Of a DNA stretch of 64,000 nucleotides, positions 1 through 9,500 are shown piece after piece. Positions within the stretch are counted from its first letter, which is position 1, and each line of letters opens with the position of its first letter. Source of the DNA: Euglena gracilis. Lineage: Eukaryota > Euglenida > Euglenophyceae > Euglenales. The stretch covers positions 61,129,858 through 61,193,857 of the forward strand of contig CP154954.1 in the NCBI GenBank assembly GCA_039621445.1, in the 5' to 3' direction. A model generated the notes under the pieces. The model did no database searches and had not been told where the DNA came from. It saw only the letters and a list, made by a program, of their open reading frames with translations. The position numbers and the translations under genes are program-made.

Positions 1-782
1 GGGTCGCCAGCTCCTTGGTGCAAATACTGGTGTTGACTGACCATGAGAGTCTTCAACACTGGTATACCGAGGATCTGAACAAAGCCATGTCATCCGTAGG
101 CCGAAGATGCCGATGGCATGAATTTTTGAGCCAGTTCAACCTAGTGGTTGTATATACCCCTGGCCATACACAAAAAGTAGCAGACCCGCTCAGTCGAGCA
201 CCCTGGCATTACCCCGGTAACCCGGATGAAGGTGATGCCACCTTTCATGGAAGCCAAGAGGCTGATGACTTCGCACGTCGATATGACGCAGCCGACGATA
301 TGTTGGATTCTTTTCCCGTTTCATCGATATTTCGATCATTGCCAGTCTCTCCTATTCGGGGGAGAAGGCGGCGAGGCCGCACACCTGGTTCCCGTCGCAT
401 TACGCGATCTGAATCTCCTTCCCCCCTCTTCTTTCGCGAATGGGATTATTCCCATGACCCTGTATATAGCACGATAGTGCACAGACTGCGCAATGGCGAG
501 GTTGTACATAACTATTCCCTTTCCCCTTTACGGTTGGTTTACCGCGATGATGCGGGATAGAAATATTGTATACCCCGTGACTTGGTTGATGAAGTACTTT
601 TGTGTTATCACACCCAAGGTCACCCTGGGGCCCCCAAACTTCTTTCTTTGGTGGGTCGCAGGTACTGTACAACCCTGAAAGAAAACGACTTACATTCGCG
701 CTGCTTGCAAATTTCGCAACGGTGCCAAATTTGTCAAGCGGTGAAACCGCGCAGAGGCACCCCCCCCCCCTGGTACGCTTGA
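1..782 (+). pseudogene. Ty3/gypsy pol fragment: RNase H end and integrase zinc-binding region
   Basis: The reading frame entering at the window edge carries the C-terminal part of a Ty3/gypsy RNase H (TDHESLQHWY, then YTPGHTQKVADPLSR with the last catalytic Asp). After a linker comes the integrase N-terminal zinc-binding region, with His residues in CYHTQGHPG and a CQIC pair near 745. A TAG at 558-560 interrupts the frame, which is otherwise open on both sides. The frame is then lost in an 11-C run at 760-770; the integrase core continues one frame over. The element therefore looks inactive, or the C run is misassembled. The 5' LTR, gag, protease and RT lie outside the window if they exist. 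Confidence 0.85.
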
Positions 783-1899
783 CTTTTTCCCCGTACCCCC
801 TGACATTTTTACGTCCCTCTGCGTGGATTTTCTGGAATTAGAACCTTGCAAAGGATCAGACGGCAAAATTTACGATTATGTTTTTGTTGTCGTCTGTAGG
901 CTGAGTGGTTACATAGTAGCCATTCCATGCCAAAAGGCAGGGTTGACCGCGCAAATTTTAGCGCAGATATTTATGGAGAAGTGTATCTGCCTAATGGGCT
1001 TACCGAATGAGATTGTCAGTGATCAAGATCATTTGATCTCCTCTCGATTCTTCACAACCCTATGTGGTTTACTGGGAATCGAACAGCATTTTTCCATTAT
1101 ATATCGCCCGAAGGGCAATGGCCGCGCCGAGGCAGCAGTGAAAGCTGTTGTAAATATGCTCCGTCTTTCACTGGCTGATTCGTGCCAGGCCTGGGTCCAG
1201 GTTTTGCCATGGTCCCTCTTTTATATAAACACCCTACCGGATTTAGTTTTACCCCACTCCCCATACAAAATTGTTTTTGGGCGAGACCCCCCAGCAATTG
1301 GTGATATACCATCAGAGAGACCAGCTCGAAGTAGCGTAACCTGTGAGACATGGTTCTCTGAGGTGGAGTCTCTCAGAACTACTGTTCAGAAACACATTAC
1401 TGGCATCCATTCTCAAAAGAGAAATAAATTTTTACAAGAATTCAAATCACCTGGCTATAGTGCTGGTGATCACGTATGGGTTCGGAATAGCCGAATCCGT
1501 ATGCAGGCTTCCAAGCTAGACCCCCTCTGGCTCGGACCCTGTGAAATCCTCGAACGCGTTGGTAACAGTGGCCGCTATAGGGTGGCACTGCCCAACGGGA
1601 TCGAGGATGTTCACATGGATGATTTCAAGCCATATCTTTCCCCGCCTAATGGCAAAGCACTACCGTGCCTTTATTTCAAGCCCCGTTCCAAGTTACCCGA
1701 AACGGATTATTTTGTGGTGGACAAAATTCTCGATCACAAAATTGATCGAGGAGTCCACTACTGGAAGGTCAGATGGAAAGGCTATGGGCCAGAGGAGGAC
1801 ACCTGGGAGCCAGCCTCCAGTTTTATTGGTTATGTCCAACAGGACTGGAAGCTCTGGAATAAAAGACATAACATAGACATTTCTGTGAATAATTTTTGA
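778..1899 (+). CDS. chromovirus integrase core with C-terminal chromodomain
   Basis: This is the integrase of a Ty3/gypsy chromovirus, which inserts element cDNA into chromatin. The DDE triad is visible: Asp in LCVDFLELE, Asp in IVSDQD and Glu in [10 protein letters not shown]. The last two are separated by 35 residues, the usual D-35-E spacing. A GPY/F-like segment ([21 protein letters not shown]) follows. The last 50 or so residues are a chromodomain ([20 protein letters not shown], then a [11 protein letters not shown] core), which in this group steers integration to marked chromatin. The segment is open to its stop, but upstream domains are in another frame, so no full pol is made. The first in-frame start is a GTG inside the conserved core and is not a true initiator. 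Confidence 0.9.
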   Translation, partial: LDFFPVPPDIFTSLCVDFLELEPCKGSDGKIYDYVFVVVCRLSGYIVAIPCQKAGLTAQILAQIFMEKCICLMGLPNEIVSDQDHLISSRFFTTLCGLLGIEQHFSIIYRPKGNGRAEAAVKAVVNMLRLSLADSCQAWVQVLPWSLFYINTLPDLVLPHSPYKIVFGRDPPAIGDIPSERPARSSVTCETWFSEVESLRTTVQKHITGIHSQKRNKFLQEFKSPGYSAGDHVWVRNSRIRMQASKLDPLWLGPCEILERVGNSGRYRVALPNGIEDVHMDDFKPYLSPPNGKALPCLYFKPRSKLPETDYFVVDKILDHKIDRGVHYWKVRWKGYGPEEDTWEPASSFIGYVQQDWKLWNKRHNIDISVNNF

Positions 1900-1903
1900 A
1901 ATC

Positions 1904-1915
1904 GGCCTATAGGCC
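1904..1915. repeat. micro-hairpin after the integrase stop
   Basis: GGCC-TATA-GGCC lies just downstream of the integrase stop codon. The same 12-mer recurs near 10294-10305, after the last ORF of this block. This suggests that 1-10.3 kb belongs to one element or one sequence class. Confidence 0.5.
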
Positions 1916-2016
1916 TTTTCCTCCCCTCCCTGTGTTTTTCTCCCAAACCCAATTCATTTCTCTCTTCTTTTTCTACAGCTCATCAAAGCTACTTTTTGCT
2001 TTCGGTCCCTGGACCA

Positions 2017-4882
2017 ATGCAAGACCCAGGGCGCGGCCCCGGTCCGCCCCCTATACAGTATGCCATTCCTCCCTACCCCCAACACGCCTGTGCGGCGGCA
2101 CCCCAAGCCCAAGGGGCGCCCGCATATGCGGTATATCAACCCCCTCCAGCCGCTTATGCGGCTCAGGCACAAATGCCACCCCCCCCCTCAAATGGTTCAG
2201 GCACAAATGCCATATCCCTCTCAGTCACATATGTCAACCCCCTCTCAGGCACAAATGCCGCCCCCCTCTCAGGCACAAATGCCGCCCCCATCTCAGGCGC
2301 AACCGCCACCTGTCGCTTATGCGGCCCCTGTGCCAATGGGAGCTGCATATGCGGCACAGCCTCAACAGGCATATCAAGTTCCAATGGAACAGTCACAACC
2401 CCAGCAGGTACACCAAGTTCCAATAGAACAACAACAGTATGCGAGGCAGGGACCGGCACCTCCAATGGAGCAGGCGCATTACGCCATGCCTGGCCCCTCA
2501 CCTCCCATCCTATATACCCCACAGTATGTTACATCTCAGTCCCAATCCCAACCCCAATCCCAACCCCAATCTCAACCCGTACAGGGTACCATTCATCAAG
2601 CACACGCCGCACAGGCGATGCCTCAACCTGCTGCTTATCCCGTCCGGGAACCCGCTGCCCAAACCGCAGCTAGCAGCAGTAGTATATCCGCTTACGCGAT
2701 CCCCGTGGCACATGAGACGCCACAGGCAGCACCAACGGTGCCATACCCCGCCTTCACCGCAGAATTGGTGAATCTCGCAGAAAAGACTCTGCGAACGGCC
2801 TTGCGGGCCAGCAACCTAGAGAGAGTAGACCCATCTCTACAGGTGCTGTGGGATACCCACTGTCGTCAAATTCTGGTCCTGGCCAATAGGCCTATAGCAC
2901 AATGGTGCGCATGTGGCCAGACTTTGATGACAGGAAAAGTGTACTTCATGCCCGGGGAATATCCCCCTGAGGTCAGCATGCGTACACTGGGTATTCCAGT
3001 ACCGCCTATCCCGCGGATACGCCACCACGCAGGTGCATTCACCGAATACATGCGGGAGCATAGCCCCCCAGTGGAGGAAAGCGAGATGGGAGACATCCCA
3101 GCACCAACGGTGCAACCATCGCGAATTTTTCGCGATATCCCGTCCCCAACTCGTATGCCGAGACCACCACCACCCGAATATCGGGAAACCCCAACGCAAT
3201 ATGCGTATCAGCCAACGACGCAACCGTCAACAGCACAACCACCATTTCCTTGTCCAGCCCATCTGGAAGCTGGAAGTCAGTTACCCGTACAACGGGATAT
3301 GTCGGTGGCTCAGGATCCTGGATCCTGGGCTGAGGACGTGGAGCGAGCCGAGGCTGAAGGCCGAATGGCCGTGGAAGAGGATGTGCCAACGGCACCTGAA
3401 CCTCTCCCAGCACCTCGCTTCACATCACCTCAGCAGGCCATCCAGTACTACCAGTCCCTGGAGCAGCTTCAGGGCCCACGGTCTGCAGAACGCAGATATG
3501 CGTCACAGCCGTACAGGCCAGCAGACCTAGGTAGTAAACGGGGCAGGCACGAATCTTCATCCCCAATGGGGAGACCGAAACCTCCGGCACCTGCCCCAGC
3601 CCCAGCCAGACAGGCTACCCCAGCACAGCAACGACGGGCGCCGGGTGGCCAACAGGCCGCACCCCCTCCCGTGCCCGTACCGTATGCCGCGCCGGCTAAG
3701 CCAGCGCCAATGGCGCAAACCCCCCGGCCGGTGCCAGCAAAAGCAGCAGCGCCGGCAGCTCCAGCAGTGCCAACGGCGCCATTGCCGGTAGCAGCGCCAA
3801 CGGCGCACCAGCATGTAGCAGCGCCAATGGCGCCGGCATCCCAGGAAACACCGGTACCTCCAGGCCAACAGGCCACCACCGAGGTACTGCCTGTTCCTGA
3901 ACCCACACAGCAACAGCTCGAACAGGCTGAACTGGCCCAGAGAGCCCATAGGGCAGAAATCGAGCACGAAGCTGCTGAGCGTGCACGCGTCCAGAAAATA
4001 CTGGATGACACGCGTGAACGTACACGCAACCCCACTTACATCGATCCGCCTAGAGGCGAACCCCTGCCTATCAATAATCCACCATTTTTGGCGGATATGC
4101 AGGATCAACCTGCAGCTTACCCAGCAGCCAAAATGGCTTATGCCCCGCAGGAATTGCTTGGAACAACAAGCGATATGAATCCTGCCTTTATAGGCCCCCG
4201 TTTTGCAGCCAATCTCTGTCCTCATGCTTGGAAACAAGCTAGAGAAGAGATTGCCCGAAGCGAAGCCCGATCGGGCAAAGGTAAAGCCAAAAGTGCTCCC
4301 AAACGAGCACCGACAGCAGGCCAAAAAGGCCAAGGCAAAGGCCAGAAAGGCCAATACCGGAACGTCTATGAGGACGACATGGAAGCTCTATTCGAGCACA
4401 TTAAAGAGATTCATGCACTCGCATTCGAGGCCATGAGAAAGTTTCAAAACGAACTTTCTCTTCCAATGCTGGTCGCATCTCCCGTTGTGACCGTGACCCG
4501 ACAGCTCTATCTGGAGCGTAATCGTGAGTTCCATCATGATGGAACTTTGTATGCCTATGAGGGCAATGTAATTCTCGGTCCGATATTGGACGGTCTGCCG
4601 GGATTCTGGCACGTTTGGTTCTGGGCGGGATATCCCACCCAAAACTTCGGCAGGTTCTTGAACTCCTGTGGCTATCCTTACCTGGAATGTGGTCGGGAAG
4701 ACCGATACAATACAGGTAAAGATCTGCTACGGCAGTTATTCGACTGCATTCGCAGTATAGGCCCAAAAGGCCTGGAGTGGGAAATCTACCCACTGCCTGA
4801 CAATATTGCCAAATTGGCAGAAAAACATGTTCTGCAGCAATCTGCAAGTCTTCTACCACTGGCAATATGCCTATCATTTTGA
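2017..4882 (+). CDS. long Pro/Gln/Ala-rich ORF with CxC-type zinc-like patches, function unknown
   Basis: This large low-complexity protein is not recognised as a family. The N-terminal part opens at an ATG at 2017 in one frame (MQDPGRGPG) and appears to pass into the next frame at the C run near 2171-2178. The ORF proper, with its own ATG at 2060, is then open to 4882. It contains SQAQMPPP repeats, a folded-looking block around 2760-3060 (WCACGQTLMTGKVYFMPGEY), long PAPA linkers at 3580-3900, and a basic KGKAKSAPKRAPTAG patch near 4280-4330. A second folded block follows (PILDGLPGFWHVWFWAGY). Its position directly after integrase suggests an extra ORF or displaced gag-like gene of the chromovirus. 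It could instead be another element. Codons are rich in short inverted repeats. Confidence 0.55.
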
Positions 4883-5267
4883 AGTGGTCAATATTGACCT
4901 CCGCTTCCCCCAGACGTATATCGTCAGATGCACCCACTGTCACGAAAAGTTTGCAGTGGACTTCTGGGGATTCGGAGTACGCAGTACTCAACCACAGGCC
5001 GAAGGCCAGGACGAGGAAGGCCAACAGGCCAATATCCCGCGGGCAGCGCCAAAGCGCATCATGCTCCTGCACCTTTGCAGAAATCCAAAGGATGTTCACC
5101 AAAGCTCGAACGGGCGACGCAACCACCGTCAACTCCTGCTGTATTTGCAGCAGTTCTGGTTCAGGGCTTGGACCTGCCAGATCATGGATATATATTATCT
5201 CAATCCCGATAGGGAAATTCCCCCGGATTATGTCCCCATCAGGCCCCGGTTCGAGAAGGAAGCATAG
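4806..5267 (+). CDS. continuation of the long ORF in the next frame, with CxxC motif
   Basis: This frame overlaps the end of the preceding ORF. It continues sensible folded sequence (VFYHWQYAYHFEVVNIDLRF, then CTHCHEKFAVDFWGFGVRS), whereas the upstream frame ends in unrelated residues. I infer a frameshift near 4840-4860. It ends in PPDYVPIRPRFEKEA at a TAG, while the sense continues in a third frame from about 5267 (DDYVKRRFGDTLDRALFQPF). These breaks could be decay, programmed shifts or assembly error. Confidence 0.5.
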   Translation: MPNWQKNMFCSNLQVFYHWQYAYHFEVVNIDLRFPQTYIVRCTHCHEKFAVDFWGFGVRSTQPQAEGQDEEGQQANIPRAAPKRIMLLHLCRNPKDVHQSSNGRRNHRQLLLYLQQFWFRAWTCQIMDIYYLNPDREIPPDYVPIRPRFEKEA

Positions 5268-6679
5268 ACGATTATGTCAAACGCCGATTCGGCGATACGC
5301 TCGATAGAGCGCTGTTCCAGCCGTTTTTCCAAGGCGGCAGACGGAACGAGTTAGGCATGGCCCTACCCCTCCTGCGCTTCAACCACAGAATGGTTGAAGA
5401 CGAAAGGAAACCATGGGATCTTTTCCGATTACGGAAAAGACAGGTGCCACAGGCACCTGTCCCAAAGCCGCAACCGGCTTCGGAAGTTCCGCCATCGGAA
5501 CCCTCAACACAGCCGCAACCGGCAGCAGTACTCACAACGCAGCCGCAACTGGCAACGCCTGTTCCCCAGGGTATTCCTGGTGAGACACCGCCACCCGTCT
5601 TCAGGCGCGGTCGGCGCTACCTATGTTCAAGCCTATCGGCTACTGCAGAACCATTTATCCCTAAGGGATTTCAGGAGAGTCAATCTTCTGTCGCTACCTC
5701 TTCACCCCAGCCCGCTACTGCGGCACCCCCCACCAGCGGGATTGCGCAACCAACAACTGTGCCCACCGCTATAGCGGAACAGCCAGCAGCCCCTGCCGCT
5801 TCACCCGAAACGGTGGAGGACAGTGAGGAGAGTGATGGTGAGGGCGGTGAAGACCGCATGGAAGGCCTGGAAGACATATGTGCTGATGAACCTCAGCCAT
5901 CAGCCCTTCCATCAATCCCAATGGGCTCCAGGACACCCCTTCCGCCTGAAGGAGATGTCAGCTCCGAGACGGAATCTCCTACATCCGAGGCCGAACGGCC
6001 ACCGGTACCTCCAGTACCACCGCTAGCCTTACCCGCAGTGCCAACGGCACCAACCCCGACAGAACCTTTCGCATCACCAACAATACCTACAGGTGTTTTA
6101 GGTGGTGTGTTACAGGGTCTGACCGCGGCGATGTCCGCAGTATCAGCAGTACTGACCCCTCGAGGCTCACCAGCCACATCCCCTCCCGAAACCCAAAGGG
6201 TTACGACGGCAGATAGCAGCTCAACAGCCGTACAGCCTACGGCTACAACTCCAATGGAGTTGGAAGTCCCAGCAGCTAAACCAGCTGCACCAGCACCGCC
6301 AACGGCAGAAATGCAACCGCCGCCTGCCAAACCGGCAGCATCGGCACCTCCTGCCAAACCGGCAACCCTCGTGAAGAACGCCGATATGGCAGGCATAAGA
6401 AGCCTAAGGCTAAACCTTCAGCCGAAGGCTGCAAGCCCGCTGAACAGCGGCGGGATGATGAGCCACCACCGTCTGGTGGAGATGGCTCTGGCACAGGCCA
6501 TAGGCCTACAATACCCATGGACAGCTATGTGGCTGCAACCTCTGAAGGCGCTAAACGCAAACCCACAATCAGACCGATTCGGTCTAATGTCCCTCACGAG
6601 GCCGATGAGCCATTTTGGACTGAGGACGTATTGTCCAGAGTGGACCCCCTCAACACTCGCCAGGCTGGGATCAAAATGA
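5267..6679 (+). CDS. continuation of the long ORF, Pro/Ala/Thr-rich
   Basis: The start of this segment is charged (YVKRRFGDTLDRALFQPF) and then turns into Pro-Ala-Thr-rich linker with acidic stretches (EDSEESDGEGGEDRMEGLED near 5820). No domain is recognised. From about 6395 the coding sense appears to move to the frame of the next segment (KPKAKPSAEG), and the last 90 residues of this frame look like shadow. Nucleotides 5420-5500 contain five consecutive or overlapping perfect micro-hairpins, the densest cluster in the window. Confidence 0.5.
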   Translation, partial: DDYVKRRFGDTLDRALFQPFFQGGRRNELGMALPLLRFNHRMVEDERKPWDLFRLRKRQVPQAPVPKPQPASEVPPSEPSTQPQPAAVLTTQPQLATPVPQGIPGETPPPVFRRGRRYLCSSLSATAEPFIPKGFQESQSSVATSSPQPATAAPPTSGIAQPTTVPTAIAEQPAAPAASPETVEDSEESDGEGGEDRMEGLEDICADEPQPSALPSIPMGSRTPLPPEGDVSSETESPTSEAERPPVPPVPPLALPAVPTAPTPTEPFASPTIPTGVLGGVLQGLTAAMSAVSAVLTPRGSPATSPPETQRVTTADSSSTAVQPTATTPMELEVPAAKPAAPAPPTAEMQPPPAKPAASAPPAKPATLVKNADMAGIRSLRLNLQPKAASPLNSGGMMSHHRLVEMALAQAIGLQYPWTAMWLQPLKALNANPQSDRFGLMSLTRPMSHFGLRTYCPEWTPSTLARLGSK

Positions 6680-7104
6680 TCCGCAATAGCAGTGACCCCT
6701 GGCTGAACAAGTGGATCAAGCCTTTGTTCCACCGGGATCAACCCGGAATCTTCACAACCAGCCACACTTGGCGTTTTTGGAACGCGAAATCTCCAAGGGT
6801 ATTAGCCCAATATTTTGGAGGAAATTTCGTACTGGATTTCCAGGACAACGATCCACTATTGTGGTTATGTACAGCATGCCATAGGCTACGAAACGACATG
6901 CCCGCAGTGCATATCTGCACACGCAACCCGGACAGCATAAGCTTCCACCATGATGCATATGTGCGCAATTGCGCAGCATTGGTTTGTGGCGATTGCCTAC
7001 TTACATGGTCCAATATGGACAATTTCCGCTGGACGGAAAACGATTATGACAAGGACATACCTGTCCGCTGCATCAACTGCCTACAGGCAGAATTCTGGTT
7101 ACCT
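6400..7104 (+). CDS. cysteine-rich segment of the long ORF, cut by an LTR element
   Basis: This frame (ATG at 6517, probably entered from upstream) encodes a Cys/His-rich region. CTAC, then HIC, HH, NCAALVCGDC and finally CINC could bind zinc in a RING-like or double-CxxC pattern. The family is not recognised. The coding sequence is interrupted at 7104 by an inserted LTR element; the ORF runs on into LTR sequence to a stop at 7188. The insertion plus its TSD adds 2400 bp, a multiple of three, so the frame resumes correctly at 9505. Confidence 0.6.
7101..7104. repeat. target-site duplication ACCT, left copy
   Basis: ACCT directly precedes the TG that opens the left LTR. It is repeated at 9501-9504 directly after the CA that closes the right LTR. 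Confidence 0.85.
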
Positions 7105-7383
7105 TGTGGCATTGGACATGTCCCTACGCATTCTGCAATTAAGCCTGGCGCAAATGTCAGCGCGCGCGCAGGCACACTTTTTTTGTAAAAAATTCTGGTT
7201 GTTTGCTTTGCAGGCAATCAGCGTACAACTTTGTCCATGTTTACCTCCAAGTCTGGTGCAAATGGGATTGCGTGCAGTGGAAGTTACAAGTTATAAGATT
7301 TTATGAAGAAATACACTGTGAAGAAAAAGGGAGATTTTTTTGAGAAGCCCAGCCCCAGCAAAAGGGCAAGAGCCCTTTTTACA
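7105..7383 (+). repeat. left LTR
   Basis: Identical by eye to 9222-9500. Near its end is a hairpin with an 8-bp stem AAAAGGGC and loop AAGA (7360-7379). It is followed by T-rich sequence and the terminal ACA, and is a candidate for a 3'-end-forming or R-region structure. Confidence 0.9.
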
Positions 7384-8675
7384 CAAAGTTGTATGAGTGT
7401 TGCCCATGGAGAAGGACGTGGCCAAGGTGGCGCTGCGCCGGAGACCTCAGACTGTGTTATGCATGCCAGAGATGGCCATGGGGGCCATGCCAGGAATGGC
7501 CATGGGGGCCATGACAGGAATGGCCATGGGGGCCATGCCGCAGATGGCCATTGGGGCCATGGCACGGATGGCCATGGGGGTCATGCCGCAGATGGCCATT
7601 GGGGCCATGCTACAGATGGCCATGGGGGCCATGGTGCTGATGCACATTCCCGTGCACGCCATCGACGAGTGGTGAAGTTGGATGGTGCTGATGCACCTGA
7701 TGGCCATGGTGATTGTGGACATTCCCAGGAGTGGCATGCAGGTGAGGATGGTGATGGTGGTGGTGGCCATGGTGGCCAGAGAGATGCCCAGATGTGGCAT
7801 GGGGCTGAGGGGGATGCTGCAGATGACCAAGTCCGACATGCCAGTGGAGTCCATGATGCCCGAGGTGGTGATGCCCCTGGTGGACAAGTGTCGACAGCCC
7901 TGAAGAACGACGTGAGGCTGAGGCTGCAGCTGGAGAAGGACATCCCCATCCTGGTGCTGTCGCCGGAGGAGTTGGTGCTGCTGCTGTTCCGAGATGCGGA
8001 CGTGGCCGGCAACCTCCTCCAGTACGGGCAGCTGGACGTGGCGATGCTGATCCCCAACGTCAACGAGATGAAGACGAGGAAGATGTGGGAGGACCTCCAG
8101 CCCCATGTGACAAAGCGGTATTACTATCAGCCGAAGTGGTTTTCTGGACCGCTATACAGCCCAACCGGGTACTGGGCCCTGAAGCTGGACTTGAGGACGA
8201 GACGAGAGAGAGAGATGAGTGGATGGAGATTGAGGAAGATGGGACAGCCAGATGGAAGACGCCGTCGTCCCGAAGGAGATGGCGAAGGCGGCTGCAGGCC
8301 AAAGGGGTCCAGGGCCAGTGAGGCTCCTGGAGGATGCCCTGGCCTGGCATGTACGTGGCTGCAATGTCCACTGCCTGTGTTGGCTCCCTGGTGGGATGCC
8401 CCGATGTGGCATGTACGCTGCTGCCATGTCCACAGCCCGTGCCGGCTCCCTGGTGGGATGCCCCGGTGTGGCATGTGCAATTATGATATAATGGTGGACT
8501 GGACCTGCAGACTGAACCCCGAACCCCATCAGAGTGTGCCCTCGCTTTCTGCTGTCGCCCCCCCGGCGAAGAGTTGGGTGGTAAGGCGGCGTTCGGGTGA
8601 AGAACTCGAGCGTTTGGGTGAAGAGGGATCCGAATTAGAATTTGATTTCACAGAGAATTGCGAGAATCGTGATTA
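7384..8675 (+). CDS. ORF inside the LTR element, possibly captured host sequence
   Basis: The frame open from 7303 to 8676 starts in the LTR, crosses a Gly/His-rich tandem repeat, and at 7910-8210 gives a non-repetitive segment. That segment has QLEKDIPILVLSPEELVLLL, then GQLDVAMLIPNVNEMKTRKM, then YYYQPKWFSGPLYSPTGYW. It looks like real protein but I do not recognise it. In the next frame the same repeat reads as a Met-rich array (MAMGAMPQMAIGAM), so the coding frame of the repeat is uncertain. Non-autonomous LTR elements can carry host fragments; that is inference here. Confidence 0.35.
7455..7650. repeat. 30-bp tandem repeat (GGCCATGGGGGCCATG units)
   Basis: About six imperfect copies of a 30-bp unit built on GGCCATGGGGGCCATG. 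They encode Gly/His-rich or Met-rich arrays depending on frame. Confidence 0.8.
8330..8480. repeat. tandem repeat of about 65 bp
   Basis: Successive copies share CTCCCTGGTGGGATGCCC and TGGCATGTACG. The array lies inside the LTR element. Confidence 0.7.
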
Positions 8676-8784
8676 AAATGCAATTTTTATTTTGGGAAGA
8701 CGCGAGAATCATGGTTGTGAATGATTTTCGGGGGTGGGTGCGGGGGGAGTTGGCTCCAGAGGGATGCCCCACCCGACCTTTTTG

Positions 8785-9070
8785 AAAGTGGAGGGGAGAG
8801 TTGGCTCAAGAGTTGATGCCCCCCCCTTGGAGAAGGGTGGAGGGGAGAGTTGGCTCACGAGTAGATGCCCCCCCCCCTGTCCAAGAGAGTGGTGGGGAGA
8901 GTTGGCTCACGAGTTGATGCCCCCCCCCTGTGCAAGGGAGGTGGGGAGAGATGGCTCACGAGTTGATGCCCCACCCCCCCTGAGAAAGAAGTGGGGAGAG
9001 TTGGCTCACGAGTTGATGCCCCACCCATGAGACAGAGGTGAGGGAGAGTGGCTCACGAGTTGATGCCCCC
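8785..9070. repeat. tandem array of a roughly 55-60-bp unit
   Basis: At least five copies of a unit containing GGGGAGAGTTGGCTCACGAG followed by TTGATGCCCC and a C run. The array lies inside the LTR element just before its polypurine tract. Confidence 0.85.
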
Positions 9071-9210
9071 CCCCCTGTTTGAGATTCGGTGGCACCGAGT
9101 TCGCCAAGTTGGGGTTGGGAGAGTTCGGCTCTTTCGAGATGCCCCCCCCCCCCTGTGAAGGACAAGTCCAATGGCCAAGGGAGTCAAGTATGGAGACTGG
9201 GTCTCCTTTT

Positions 9211-9221
9211 GGGAAGGGGAG
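9211..9221 (+). other. polypurine tract of the LTR element
   Basis: GGGAAGGGGAG immediately precedes the right LTR, the position of the plus-strand primer in LTR retrotransposons. Confidence 0.75.
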
Positions 9222-9500
9222 TGTGGCATTGGACATGTCCCTACGCATTCTGCAATTAAGCCTGGCGCAAATGTCAGCGCGCGCGCAGGCACACTTTTTT
9301 TGTAAAAAATTCTGGTTGTTTGCTTTGCAGGCAATCAGCGTACAACTTTGTCCATGTTTACCTCCAAGTCTGGTGCAAATGGGATTGCGTGCAGTGGAAG
9401 TTACAAGTTATAAGATTTTATGAAGAAATACACTGTGAAGAAAAAGGGAGATTTTTTTGAGAAGCCCAGCCCCAGCAAAAGGGCAAGAGCCCTTTTTACA
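9222..9500 (+). repeat. right LTR
   Basis: Identical by eye to 7105-7383. Followed by the TSD copy ACCT at 9501-9504. Confidence 0.9.

Larger units (their letters stand above)
7105..9500 (+). mobile_element. young non-autonomous LTR retroelement nested in the long ORF
   Basis: Two 279-bp direct repeats (7105-7383 and 9222-9500) look identical. They begin TG and end CA, are flanked by the 4-bp duplication ACCT, and a purine tract (GGGAAGGGGAG, 9211-9221) abuts the right repeat. These are the hallmarks of an LTR retrotransposon, and identical LTRs imply recent insertion. The interior of about 1.8 kb has no gag, protease, RT or integrase. It must be mobilised in trans, like TRIM/LARD elements. 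It contains tandem repeats and an ORF that may be captured host sequence. Confidence 0.9.

Noticed and set aside
3469-4354. Long minus-strand ORFs (Gly/Ala/Cys-rich and His/Trp-rich)
   Set aside because: They are shadows of the Pro/Ala-rich plus-strand ORF; composition mirrors its codons and no motif supports them.
4806-5303. Three overlapping plus-strand ORFs taken as separate genes
   Set aside because: Only one frame at a time gives protein-like sequence; they are better read as one ORF with frame changes.
7447-8106. Minus-strand ORFs across the GGCCATGG repeat
   Set aside because: Open only because the tandem repeat lacks stops in several frames; no non-repetitive protein sense.
8785-9070. 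CRISPR-like array
   Set aside because: Units are adjacent imperfect tandem repeats with no unique spacers, inside an LTR element in a eukaryotic context.
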